From Cubamyces lactineus (lineage: Eukaryota > Basidiomycota > Agaricomycetes > Polyporales > Polyporaceae), in contig JACDTU010000009.1 in NCBI GenBank assembly GCA_022376465.1, forward strand, positions 186,001 to 250,000: a stretch of DNA of 64,000 nucleotides. The letters are read 5' to 3'. Positions within the stretch are counted from its first letter, which is position 1. Every line of letters begins with the position of its first letter. Below the pieces are notes generated by a model. The model was not told where the DNA came from. It searched no databases and saw only the letters and a program-made list of their open reading frames with translations. The position numbers were made by a program, and so were the translations under genes. Shown one piece after another: positions 45,954 to 58,070 of the stretch.

Positions 45954-48900
45954 TTACTTCACGGGCTCTGCGTTAATGAGGTCTTCAGAGGGATCGTTAG
46001 CCATCAAGCCTGCGGAAGACAGTAGATAGACATACCTTGTGCGAGCTCGCGTTCTGCCTCTGTCAGTCCAGAGTCGTGTGCCTCCAGGAAGGCGTCCACC
46101 TGGAAACTCCGATCAGCAGCTACATACAGCGTAGTGAGAGGTACAGAACCAACCTCATCCATGACGTCGTCGTCCTCCACGTCCGTTTCGATGTCGGATT
46201 CATCCTCCTCGTCCTTCGCATCGTCGATCGCAAACGGTGTGCGCTCCATCAATGCCGCGGCATTGGCGGCGGCGTGGAACATGCTCGGCATCGGCGAGAA
46301 CTCCGCGGACGTTGCGGACGAGACGGTCGGCGCGTTGTCCACGCTGAGCGTCGAAGACGTCTCGGGGACAGATGCTGAGGCTGAGGCGGAGGACTCGCTT
46401 GTTGGCGTCTCACCGATGCTTGTGAGGCTTGCCTTGGACGCAGAGCGGCGCATTGTGGGAGTAAGGAGGGACTCGCGAGCCTTGGGCTCCTCGAGCGCGG
46501 TATACTTTCCGATCGCAGGGCGTGTGAAGACCTACGAGAGGTTCTGTCAGTATTGGCGAGTTGATTCGGTGGTGATGTGCTATACCTGGTGCTTTCCAAT
46601 TGTCTTGCCGATCTCGTCCGTGAACCTATTGAAGATCCTACGGTTGTCGTCATTAGCGATGTTGTGCCACAGGCCCCCAAGCAGCCCAGTGTTGGTGTTG
46701 GGGATCTCCTGGAGCGGCACAGGCTCCAGGCGGAAGGTCGCTGAAAAGTCCGTCTCAAAGAACGACTCGAGAATTTCGTCGGCCAGCACAACCATGCGGA
46801 ATCTAGTAGATGCTGTGAGATCTCGGATGTCCACGGACAATCGTATCAACATACGTTGCTAGGTTCATGTATGGCTGATTCGACTCAATATGCGGTGGTT
46901 CAGAGTTGGGATCAGCACCCTCAGGTCGAGGAAGAAGTGCGTCGCCATATTCAAACGCGTTGGACATGAATCGACTGACGGCCCCAAGGTAGGCGTCACC
47001 TATCTCGTGACGGAAGATAAACTATGTAGTCCGTCGGGTGAGTAAACGATCACACGGATATTGATCCTGAACGGACCAGAAGAGACTCTGACAAGGTGAG
47101 CACTTCGTCCTTTGTCAGATAGCCATCCTTGTTCTTGTCGTGGAGGTTGAAGAACCACTCGATGTTCTCCATCAAGTCGTTGAACATGACACCGTCTAGG
47201 CCCGAAACGAGGTCCTGCGGGGTCCATGAGTCTAAACTCACTCCCGTAAAGGGCGTAACATACCTGGAACGACAGAGCACCTCTGAACGAAGTGTCCCAG
47301 AAGTAGAACAATCGGTCAATGAGCTCATGCTCAGCGATCTCACGATCCACTCGTTGCTATGATCCACGTAAGGGTCCAGTACCCAGTCAATCTTATCAGT
47401 GCATACCTGGAATCCATTCGACACAATCTTCTCCGTCCGTGCCCATGTACAAATCTCGCTGAGGAATACGCGGAATGTCTTCAACCCTATCCGCGTCTCT
47501 GGCCTCTCTTCGGCCTGGTCTTTCGTGGTCAAAAGCGACGGAGGCGGAAGGGACACCGCAGGTGGCGGCTCCACACAGATCGCCTTGAAGAGCGCATCGT
47601 AAATCAAACCCGCCTGCTCCTTCGTGAAGCGTTCCAGCGTGCGCAGATTCCGGATCGCGGAGCGCTTCGAGAACGACTCGATGCTGTGGACGATCTCCGA
47701 GCGGTACTTGCGCCGCTCCGACTGGATCGTCTCGTCCGTGATGATCGCGAACTCGCGGAAGGAGACGAGGAGCAACTCTTGGAAGCGCGTGATAGCGCGC
47801 GCTCGAGGATCGCTCGAGTTCGGGTGCGCCGAGTCCCCGAGCGAGGCAAAGTACTCCCTCATCAGGCTGTCATGGCAGTGGTCAGCGGCGCAAAGCCATG
47901 ACAGATGTGAGAGGAGCGGACGGACTGGATGAACTGGCCGTCATCTTGTATCTGGAGCAGCTTCTCCCCGTTGATCTTGAGAATAGCTATGTCTGTGGTG
48001 AGCGTCGGGCAGTATGCACACTAGAGTCTAACGAACCCAATCTGCCAGATATTGTCAGAGGTCTGACAGAAATATGCACGCTGGACGAGACGCTTACCCC
48101 ACTTGGAAGAGCACCTTCGGTCCCATGCAGAAGAAGCAGTCGATGATTCGGAAGGCGAAGACCATGGGCATGCTGTTGATAAACCTGTCATACAATAGCT
48201 TGAGCGCGCCGTCCGCAGGTGCAGGACCAGTCAGCCTCACAAGCTCAAGAACCATGGAAGCGACGCCACGGAGAGTTGGACGTCCACTTCTGTAAAGTGG
48301 TCATGAATGATGGGCAGACATCGTTGAACGAGCGACTCGAAGACGCGCTGGTCTAATAAGGTGCCGTGCATGGAAGGGCTGAATCACAGGTGTCAGAGCT
48401 GCCATCGGTCGAAAGATCTATCCTGCGCCGCACCTATAGTAGCCGGGCAGAAGACGGTCGCAGATAACTTCCAGCAGCCAGAATGCCTGTTCCTCAGACA
48501 TGTAGCTAGACGCACGTATTCAGGACCCGCGTAAACTCCGCTTCGCTGAAGCCACTTACATGAGGATCGCGGCCGCCAGGATGTTCATAGCCTACGACAT
48601 GATCGCACACGGTCCCATCGAGTGAAAGCAACATCTCGCAGACGCACCTGACAGTATCCCGTCTCCGGGTTCTTGAATGAATACGCCTGGAGCACTCTCC
48701 GGAGCGCGCTGATCCCCTCTTCAGACTGATATGCCGAGTACTCCGGCAAGCTACGATGCAAATCCTTCTCGATCTCTTCCGTGCTCGTGTTCGTGCGCCC
48801 GGTGTTCTCGGCCAGGATCTGCTCGTACACCCCGGGATGCTCAAAGCGCAAGTATATCGAGCCGGACAACGTCTCCCACATCTCGCCGCGCAGACGGTTC

Positions 48901-50031
48901 GGCAGCCCGACCTGGATCAGGCGCGTGCATTGCGGATAGCGAAGGAGCGTCAGGTTGCGTCCGTGCGCTGCGCAGGTACCAGCGTCAGATTCGCAGACAG
49001 GAGGACACGCTAGGCCCGCCGAGCAGGACGAAAAGACGTACTCCGGAGATAGTTCGTCCACAGTTTCGTCTTTGATGCTTCGCGGAGCCTGACAGACATC
49101 AAGCATCCCTTGCAAAGTCAAGCGTCGCGGGGACTTACTTCTTCGGGTCGCCCGGGAACTTGAACTTCAAGCCGAGCCCGCCGAGGTACATCGAGTCCGT
49201 AGCGGGACTAGACGGGCCGCCGTCCTCGGGCGCGGCAGCGTCGCCCTTGCTGGACGCGGCACCGCCCTCCTTCTCGTCGGCGTTTTCGGGCGCGGTCGCG
49301 TTCGCGACGAGCAGCTCCGAGTAGCAAGTCTTGATGAACGGCTTGACGGCCTTCATCTTGCCCTTCTGCAGCTCGACCTTGAGCGCGTCTCGCAGCAGCG
49401 AGCAGAACAGGTCTGCGGTCGGCCTGAGCGACGTAAGCTGCACGACCTGTATGATGTCGGTCAAGGTAGGTGTGTTCAGTAAGATCTGAGGACGAGGGAG
49501 GCGTCCACGGCTGGACGTACAATCTTCATACCGTGCCATACGGACAGGCTCAGCGCGTAGATGCCCGCGCGCGCATTCAACCGCTCGACCCTGCGGATCG
49601 TGCACAGCGGGATCGTGAACCGGACTGACTTGCGGTCGAGCGAGGCGAACGTGAGGTACGGCGGGAAGAGGTACAGCTTGCCGGCCTGTCCAACATACGA
49701 GTTACCTTCAGTCTCCAGTCACACCATGTACCGTACAACCACGGGTAAAGGTTGGGAATGCACAAATTACGGTACTCACATACGAGTCCTCCTCGCCTTG
49801 TATCCCCAGACTGAGCACCGCGTTGATCTCCATCCTCTCGAGCTCCGCCTCCGCCGCGCCCACGCTCTTCTCGCCCTTCGCAGCAGCAGCATTCCCGCCG
49901 CCACCCGCTCCCGACCCCGCGCCGTTCGCAGGGGGAGGATTCACGCTCGGGGGCAGCGCAAAGAACAGGTGCAGGAGCTGGTCCTTCGTCGGCTCCTTGA
50001 AGTTGCGCAGGTGCGTCGAGATCGTCGACAT
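45954..50031 (-). CDS. GYP2: Rab GTPase-activating protein, GRAM-TBC-EF-hand
   Basis: Eighteen exons, about 1020 residues: 50031-49780, 49685-49521, 49446-49139, 49088-49042, 48967-48648, 48591-48560, 48505-48434, 48378-48241, 48184-48098, 47992-47926, 47866-47407, 47356-47264, 47214-47077, 47021-46855, 46802-46586, 46531-46154, 46099-46036 and 46009-45954. A GRAM domain ([15 protein letters not shown], residues about 85-150) suggests phosphoinositide binding. The TBC domain follows ([18 protein letters not shown]) with arginine-finger motif IEKDLHR and glutamine finger GYCQAMN, both intact, so GTP hydrolysis on a Rab should be stimulated. [12 protein letters not shown] is an EF-hand loop. 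The tail is acidic and Ser-rich and ends AEPVK. This matches yeast Gyp2 and TBC1D8/9. The join 48098/47992 leaves one base too few with canonical sites; all other joins are in phase. Confidence 0.9.
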
Positions 50032-50966
50032 CCTCGTTATACGCCTGAGGTGGTGGTCTGCGCACGGTGCACGCACGCAGCAGTTGGCAATTTGATACTT
50101 TAGGTATACTCAGCGAGGGAGGCAGTAGCTGTAGCGCAAGAGACACAGAGCTGCACTGCAGATCAAGATTCCCAGTTATTCCGAATCCTCCTGTTGTCCA
50201 GTGCACAGGACTAGTGCTGAGTGCTCTGAGAGATTCTAACGACCGAGCTGGGCCAGATCAGACACCGTTTATCCCTGCTAGCTATCCAGTTATTTCCAAG
50301 TAACACAGAGCGTTGTACCAGGTCGAGAGATGGCGAGATATCGGTCGCCAGAGGTGTGGTGGCGGTCGTCTCTGAACCGTTGAGTGCGGTGAGTGAGGCT
50401 GTGGACATCCGTCCGCGCTCGATCATACAATTATGGGCGCTTCACCACGCACTGACTATAGCTGGCAGTACGCTTTCTGACAAACTTGCAACGAACTCAT
50501 ACTAACGTCTGGACTGACAAACCGTCATATACCGAAACAATACCGCTGCAATCGCGCAAAACGCGCAAAGCAGGGCGAGGAACTTCTTGTTGCTACATAG
50601 ATAACACAGAATAACCTAATCCTACTACGCATGTAACGTATATATGGAGCGGTGCCGCGAAAAGAAGAAAAGAATGCAAATGCAGGAGGGGGAGCTTGTC
50701 AATGATGCAGTGGTGATGTCGTGCTGTGGGTGTGGATGTGAGTGCCAAAATACGATAAGATGATGCAATATGTGTGTGGGGAGTGGGAGAAAGGACGTCG
50801 CAGGGTCGTATCTATTCGTGTCGTAAAAGTGGAAGATCGAGCAGGGAAGCAGGGGACGCGACGAACGTACACTCCGTCGCTAGAAGCACGGCGGTAGCAC
50901 GAACTAGAGCACGTACGGCAAAGGCCAATAAAAAAGGGTAAAGGGGGCCGCGTGGACAGAGCAAGG
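50032..50966. other. Intergenic between two minus-strand genes
   Basis: This is the 3' region of the membrane protein gene at 50967 and the promoter of the Rab GAP. A short minus-strand patch about 50590-50520 reads NKKFLALLCAFCAIAAVLF between an AG and a GT, like a tail-anchor exon, but I could not find partner exons. Confidence 0.4.
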
Positions 50967-52991
50967 CTAGAGCGCCCGTTTCTGTCGGTAGAGCATCCGT
51001 GCACGCTCCATACTCTCGCGCATCTCCGCGCTCGCCCACGCCGTGTCGTCCTCGGCGAGGGTCCCTGTGATGGACCGCGTCTCGGACTCCACCGAGACCC
51101 CACGCCTGAACGTGCTCCTGGAAGGAGATGCACTGTAGCGGGGAGAGGGGGAGTACGGCGGAAGGCCGGGGAGACGGCTGGAGCCCGGAACCGGCTCCTC
51201 ATCGTCTTCCTCGACCCACGCCCCGGATCCGTCGTCGACCTCGTCTTCCTTATCCTCGCTCATTATGACAACCTCCTTGCCAAGCGCCTTCTGGCCCTCG
51301 GCGATGAGCTGCGCGAGACGGTCCCCGATCCAGGACATCTGGTCGTCCACGTCCCCGTCGTCGTCAGGCTTGCTCGGACTTGACTGCGAGCCGCTGGCGA
51401 AGTTGAACTCGGGCGGGATGGGTGCGCGGGAGGCGTAAGATGAGGAAGGGGCGGTGAAGTGTGAGGTCGACGCCTGCGAGCGAGAGTGCGCCTTGCGATG
51501 GCGCGGAACGGTTCGTCGGCCGGCAACGTGGCGAGTCTTCCGTGAACGGGGAGTAGCTGGCGCAGTGACCACCAACTTGGGGGTTTCCGGAGCGGGTGTT
51601 GGTTCAGACTGCGAGGTTGATTAGTATACGCGCCGCTTTACAGTGTTATGTACACACCTCCGGGGGAACCCAGCCTCCCTGTTCATACGGAGGAGGTGGA
51701 AGAGGTTCAGGGTTCTTGCCACGATCCCTCCATCTGTCGGAACTGTGAGTTATCATCAAGTGAAACATGACGGGATGGTACTCACAGGCGATACACAGTA
51801 AGGCCAACAGCGGTCCCGATGAGAGCCGCGCTCAGCGCAGTCGAGACAATAGAGCCAGCAAGCGTTCTCCGGCGCTTGGGAGGAGGAATGTCTATCGATA
51901 CATAAAAGTTGAGTTGAGTGGTCATGAACATGCTGAAGATTGGGCAGCAGCGGATGGGCTTCATATATGAGAGCGCAAGCAAGGCGGTGTGCACGTGTTG
52001 TCGGCGTGACGGCACGGCTGGCGAACACGCATCGTACATGCACATCTACATCCGCACACGACATGACAGGATAGCTGTGCAGGATGTATATGCGGCACGC
52101 ACGCTGCGGCATATCACGAACTTCACGCGTTCATGACGCTAGGAATAAGTGGAGAGACGTAGCGGTTCAACTCCTCCGTGCGAGATCCTGCACGCAGCAA
52201 GCGCGCTCTAATGCTCGGATCCAAGCCTCGTGGGGGTAATAGTCGGTTAGATCGGCACGAGTACGAGCTATGCGTGCACCATCCGGGACGACGCATTGCC
52301 TATTGAGCTGGGCAGAGGGGTTCTATCTCACAATCGCTGATCGAGCCTCCACAAGAGCCTCCAAAGACAGATATCTCAGGCGTTATGTCTTGAGATATAT
52401 GCGCTTCGATGACGCCCTGTGGCAAAGAGGTAACTCTGACTGCGGCCATAGGAGGTAGTGCTAAGCGCATACAACTGAAGTACCGCATCTCAAAGATGCT
52501 ATACTCCAGTGCGACTTGAGCTTGCAAGCAAGATGATGCGGATATGGCTATGAGAGCGACTAGGAGGAAAGCACCACATCTTGCCTATGCTCCAGAGTCC
52601 GGAGGAGCGCATTTGTACGCTCAGGTGCGAAGCCCAACCGCAGCAAAACCAAGAGAGAGCAATTGAGAAACTCACCTGCGACCATCTCCTCGACTTCATC
52701 TTGCTCAGCTGACTGATAAGCCATGTCTCTGTACTTTGCTGGTGTGTCGAGATAGCCACTGGTGGAGGTGTGCATAGGCGCAGCGCGACTAGGTTCAGCA
52801 GAGGACGGGACCCATCCCCTCTTCTTGGAGAGAGGAGGCAGGAGAGATGGAGAGGGCGGTCGGCGGCGCGGAGCGGAGGAATGCTGGACGTCAGAGCCAT
52901 AATGAAAGTTGGACGCCGGATCTGGTTCAGGAGCCGCGAAGGGATTGCTGATGCCGGGGACGGAGAGACTGAAGGAGAACGAGAAGACCAT
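50967..52991 (-). CDS. Predicted single-span membrane protein, unknown function
   Basis: Exons 52991-52676, 51891-51786, 51733-51658 and 51608-50967 give 379 residues, all in phase. Residues 1-105 are polar, with KKRGWVPSSAEPSRAA and SGYLDTPAKYRDMAYQ. Then comes DIPPPKRRRTLAGSIV followed by one hydrophobic span, STALSAALIGTAVGLTVYRL (residues about 117-137), then WRDRGKNPEPLPPPPYEQGGWVPPE. The C-terminal 210 residues are Ser/Pro-rich and acidic, with a helical patch (MSWIGDRLAQLIAEGQKAL). I recall mushroom proteins with the same order of blocks but no function. A basic stretch just before the span suggests that the N-terminal side is cytosolic. The first intron is 784 bases, far longer than any other in this window, so two separate genes remain possible. 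Confidence 0.65.
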
Positions 52992-54146
52992 GACGAGCAA
53001 GAGAAAGATACAAAAGCAGATCGTGTAGGAGAGATGAGCGGGGAGGAGCAGGAGGAGAGACAGCTTGAAGATGCTCGAGGACGACGCGACCGTCGAGCTC
53101 ACTGCAGACAAAACATGCATGCGCCGTGCGCAACCAACCTTGTCCTCCGCCCGACCGACTCCGGCCGCCTCCGGAGTCTCCGGCCGTCAGCCGACCGGGG
53201 ACGATAGACGCCCACGGGCCGGACGGGGAGCCAGGGACAGATCCCGGGGGTCTGGAATGGGTGCAGCGGGCGGGAGCGGAAGCATTTCTGCCAGAGCCGG
53301 TGGGAGGGATCAGAGTGCGCGTCTTCGCACGGAGAGGTTAATCGAGATCTGCGCAGAGGCGGAATGCCGGATTGGGAGGTGCGCGGGAGGACGAGGACGC
53401 CGAGGAGAGCGAGGAACGACGGGTTGGGTGGGCCAATCGCTGGGCAAACCGCAGGGGTGGGATGCTGGGCGTGCAGCTGGCCAGGCCTCGGGCGGGGCAG
53501 ACAGGAGGCAGCAGAGGTCGCGGTGTTCACAACACAAGGCGGTCTGAGTCCTCTCCCAGTTCCTGGTCTAGCTCCTTTGGCCTGCATCATGTCTCCCCGG
53601 ACGTCCTCCACGCTCGCTCTACATCTCGCTCCATGTCAATCCCTGGGATATATGATAGGCGTGCGCGCACTCTCTTATGCCTCCCTCTTAGCCGGCGTAC
53701 TAACGCGCGATATTTAGGTACCCATAAGGACTAGTCACCATCCACTAGTCAACCGTCGCGGCCATCCACTTTGCAGGGTTCTTCTTTTACCACCGTGCTA
53801 ACCGAGCGTCCCGGTCAGAACGCACCATCATCCACATAAGCGGAAGTCGCGACCCCGTCGTCTGCTCCCTCCCCTCCAGCCTCCAGCTGCTCAGGCGGCC
53901 CTACCCTCGACGCTTCTCGTCCGCATCCCCCGCTTCGCGCTCAGCCCTGCCTTCATCCCGGTCGCACGCTTCCTTGCTCACCATCTGCACATCTCTTCTC
54001 TGGTCCTTCTCCTCTCCTTATCAGGCATGCCTCGTATGTACAATCCCTCCATATGACCCCGTCTATCACCTCCAACCTCTCCCAACTCACCGCCTCCTCG
54101 TTTACCCTACCCTGCAGCCTCAGCCTCTTCCTCAAATCCCACCCCC
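52992..54146. promoter_or_regulatory. Divergent promoter region, membrane protein / FAD monooxygenase
   Basis: About 1.15 kb separates two divergent ATGs. It is GC-rich with short inverted repeats around CTCCGGCCGCCTCCGGAG (53158-53185), and pyrimidine-rich leaders occur near both starts (53000-53060 read on the minus strand; 53990-54140). No gene is recognised. Confidence 0.45.
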
Positions 54147-56789
54147 ATGCCCGCCGTGGACCGTATTGCTGCGCTCCCGCTCGACTTTCTCGTGATCGGT
54201 GGAGGTCAGTGCTCTTGCGCCACAATGCTTCCCCACTCCCTCCCGATCAGCGCTTGTCCATCACCTTCACGCTCGTTGTCGACTCTCTGTCGGTGTTTCA
54301 CCTGCGCAGCTGTGTCGCCTTCAGCGTGGCGATCGACGGGGCCACACACGCGCACATATGGATCCACGTTCATACTAACCCGCTCTCTTCGTCACAGGCA
54401 TCGGCGGCCTCGCCGTCGCGTACGTCCTCAGCAAGTCTGGACACCGCGTCAGAGTCCTCGAAAAGCGCGACCTGGACGTCCCCGGCGGCGGACACCGTGT
54501 CCCACCAAACCTGAGCAAGATTCTGCGACACTGGGTCGGCGAAGAAGAGCTCAGAAAGGTGTCGACGAGATGTGTGGGCACTCCCTTCCATCATCGTAAG
54601 TGTCACTTGGCTTCATTCCACGTCCTCGCCCGCCAGCCTGTCGGGGGTGGCGTTTTGCGTCGCGGGCGGCATGGCGCAGCATCGACGCCAGGGCTGGGCG
54701 CTTCACTGCTTCGTCATGCGCCTGCAACAGGCACTCAGCTCCTCTACATTCGAATGTGGTCGGACGCCGGGACTGCATCCGTGGCATTTCTATCGTCGCA
54801 GCGTCTGACCACAGACCACCTTCGTATGTGGCCATTGCCCAGGTGACACGACGCGTTAGCGAGAGGTGCGTCCTTGCTGGGCGTCGCGATGCGGGCGACG
54901 TTCAGATGCCCCTGTGGTCATTGAGAGGACGTCAATACGCGCGACGGTGCGCGATCCCGACGTGTGACACGTCCGATAGCCTCGGCGGCACCGAGTTACG
55001 CTGTCTCCGTCTTGGCGGCCGCGTTGACAAGGCAGCTCGCCGCGAGCGAGAGTCGAGCTTCTGTGCTCTGATCGAATCCTTCTGCACATTACCCGCCCCC
55101 TGGCGACTCATCGCGAGTCGCTTAATTGGCCGGTGTCGGACGCGTCCTCTTCCATGCCTTCCACATATCTCTGCCTTCGCACCTCCATCCATAACTGACA
55201 TGTCTCCTCTCATCGCTCCTCAGTACGAACGGGCAACCTCGTCGGCTACCTGCACTGGAAGCCCGCCGTCATGGCGGAGACCGGCGGAGAGTTCTTGATG
55301 ATGCACGTATGTGCCGCGCGGCCACTGGCTCTCTCCCCGCGACATCTTCTCACCCATTCGGTTCTTTGATGCAGCACGATGATATTGTCCGCATGCTCTA
55401 CAGACTGGCGACTGAGGCCGGTGCGCAGATTGACTTCCACACAGAGGTTACGTCAATACAGCAGGGGACGGACCGCTTCCCCAACCCAAGCGTCACTCTT
55501 GCAAACGGCGATGTCCTCACGGCCGACATGATCATCGGTGCGGACGGCTACCGAAGTAAGGTCAGAGAAGTCGTACTAGAGGAGGAGGACGTCGCGAAGC
55601 CAGGCGGGATGACCCTATACACCGGTGTCGTCAAGGCGGAAGACATGCTCAAGGACCCCGAGCTGCGACCGTATGCCCTGTCAGACGAGGTGTGCGCTTT
55701 CGCTATCTCCGTCCTTGTCAGCTCGCTCACCCGCCGCAGTGGCCCATCTGGATGGGACCGCATAGAAGTGTCTGTGGTGCGTAGCGTCTGATCCTTCTGA
55801 CCACCTTCTTTGATGATGCTAACGGAGCGCCTTTCGGCCTCTCCCAGGACATCCCGTGGTACGTCCGCCATCCGGGCATCTCCTAGCGAGTGTTTATCTG
55901 ACAGACGACGATCGTGCGCGATGCTTGTGTAGCGCGCCAAGAAGGAATTCTTCTTCCATGTCTACTCGTGGAACGGGCTCGACGGGCAGGAGCAGGCGGG
56001 CGAGGAGAGCTGGGAGGAGCTATTCCCGACGGAGAAGCTCAACCTCGACGGGCACGGTCCCAAGTACGTCCCACGCTGTGTCTATTCCGATGCTTACTGC
56101 TGACGCGCGCATGCGTCTCGTGCTTCCGCGCCCGCGCCGTGCAGAGTGCAGCGGCTAATTAGAATGACACCGCACCTCATTCGAACGCGCTTCATGACCC
56201 GGCCTGGGGGCATAGACGACTGGGTGGACTCGACCGGCCGGATCGTGCTCCTAGGCGACGCTGCGCACCCGTCGTTCGTGAGTATCCTTACACGTTCATT
56301 CCGCTCTCGTCGCACCTTCTTCCGCCCGAGTACACTGACTCACATATCTTCTTTTCTTTTTCTGTGCAGCCCGGCGGCTCGCACCCGGCAGCGATGGCAG
56401 TAGAGGACGCGGTCGTGTTCGGCTCGCTGTTCTCGCACCTACGCACGCTCGACCAGATCCCGTCGTTCACGAGCGCGTACCAGGAGCTGCGCGAGCGGCG
56501 GTGCGAGCTCGTGAAGCTCGCGGACATCGCGAACGCGCAGATGGTCGCGATGCCGGACGGCCCGCTCGCGCAGGCGCGCGATGAGGACATGCGCCGGCGC
56601 AAGGACGAGTGGGACGAGGGCACGCTTAAGGCGCAGTTCGAGGAGATTGCGGAGATCTTCCTGTACGACGCGGGCGACGCTGCGGAGGAGTGGTGGGTCA
56701 ACTGGGGCCGCTTCAGCGAGATCGCGCGCGAGCAGCCGCATGTCGTCGACTTCAGCAATTTCGCGACCGTCACGGTCTCGGAGGAGTAG
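54147..56789 (+). CDS. FAD-dependent monooxygenase, salicylate-hydroxylase-like
   Basis: Exons 54147-54204, 54398-54595, 55224-55306, 55375-55689, 55740-55776, 55848-55858, 55933-56063, 56145-56277 and 56370-56789 give 461 residues. The Rossmann motif DFLVIGGGIGGLAVAYVLSKSGH spans the first intron, with acidic partner E in RVLEKRD. HHDDIVRMLYRLA, the DG motif MIIGADGYRSKVRE, the HPVR element before the flavin, and the second FAD motif GRIVLLGDAAHPSFPGGSHPAAMAVEDA are all present. These are the three signatures of class A flavin hydroxylases, which use NAD(P)H and oxygen to hydroxylate aromatics. The enzyme is probably cytosolic; substrate unknown. Exon 6 is 11 bases (HPV), and introns of 193 and 628 bases are unusual for this genome. 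The third junction is supported by FHH|LRTGNLVGYLHWKP. Confidence 0.88.
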
Positions 56790-57632
56790 TGTGGCGCACT
56801 GGCGGGTGCGTAGCTTGTACCGCCTGGCTTTCACCATATGGTGAGTCTATCCGCTAGAAATATGGATAACGTACGTGCGTCAACTCATGCGCCGTTCATA
56901 GTTCTCGTCCACCACATGCCCTCCAACGACCTCGCATGACCGTCACGACATGTCCGCCTTCCTTGTTCATTCGCTGTCGCCCTGCTCTGCTCAAGAACCT
57001 ATTATGCACAACGTTTCTACCACACCTCTTTCACATCCATAGACTACATAATCCATAAAACCCCAAGGCTCATGTCTGCGACGTCCCCCTCCACCACATC
57101 CCTCTACGTACTACTTACCCTCTCTCCCTCATCTACTCCCATCTACCCCTCCCCAAACAATACGTCGGCTATTCTTGGAACTTCAGTGCTCATACCCCCA
57201 CATGTGCGCGCCTCTCCTCTTCAGCGGATCCGGAACGTCTCCCGTACAGCTGTGCGTCCATCGCACGCCGCACGGTCCGTACCGAGTACTACGTTACTAC
57301 GAAATTGATGGGGGCACGCCGCCCCTAGGCCTCTCCCGCAGGGAGGCGCAGGGCGCAGGTCCGCCCCTCGTAATCATACCCCTGTTGACACAGTACCTTT
57401 TACGCTGCATCAGAAGTCAGAAAACGACGGCGGTGGTGGTCAAGTGAGCTTATCCCACTGTAGTCTGTCAGTCCCGAGTGCTTACGCGCGCGGCGTGCAC
57501 ACGCTCCCGCGTGCATCTCGCGGGGGCCGATGCGGCGGCACGGACTGGACATGTGTGGCTAAAGCCAGGTAATATTGGGGCGCACGCCTCACGGAGGCGC
57601 GCGGTCCCGGTCAGTCAACTGCGCGAACGGAT

Positions 57633-57666
<34 letters not shown>

Positions 57667-58070
57667 CCAGCCTGCAGCCAGCCTGGAAGTGGACCGGGAC
57701 CAGACGTAGACAAGGCCGTCGGGTTTCTCTATTTTTCTTCTGCTTCTCCTCCGTTCTCTGACTCTCCTTGTCCTTCTGGACGGCTTGCCTGATTGCGCTC
57801 GAGACCTCGCGTCTGATATATGGGATTGATACAACAGATTCTATGACGCTTCTCTTCTGACATACACTGCGTTTTCTGCTCTGCCGCCGTTGACTACGCC
57901 CATCCGGGATGCCGCGATACCTACCCGCTTAACGTTCCTGTGTTCCTCTGACCGGCCCTCCCGTGTTTTTTCTCGTAATTGTGTCCAGGGACACCCATAT
58001 GATCGTGATCCACGCACTGCGGCTTCGGGGCTGTACGACGCAACGTCATTGTTAATAGGAAAGCTGCCGT
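56790..58070. other. Intergenic, convergent genes, with a TGGC repeat
   Basis: The 3' flanks of the FAD monooxygenase and ATIC genes. Apart from the tetranucleotide repeat described separately, I see no gene or RNA. Confidence 0.5.
57633..57683. repeat. (TGGC)n microsatellite with flanking hairpin
   Basis: About eight copies of TGGC run from 57633 to 57666. The last two units can pair with CAGCCAGCC at 57675-57683 to form a 9-bp stem. It is likely a polymorphic microsatellite. Confidence 0.9.

Noticed and set aside
49577..50206. 209-codon minus-strand frame at the 5' end of the Rab GAP
   Set aside because: It overlaps the first two GAP exons in another frame and crosses their intron. The GRAM domain is in the chosen frame.
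57478..57834. Open frames across the TGGC repeat
   Set aside because: They are products of the microsatellite and GC-rich flanks, with no coding features.
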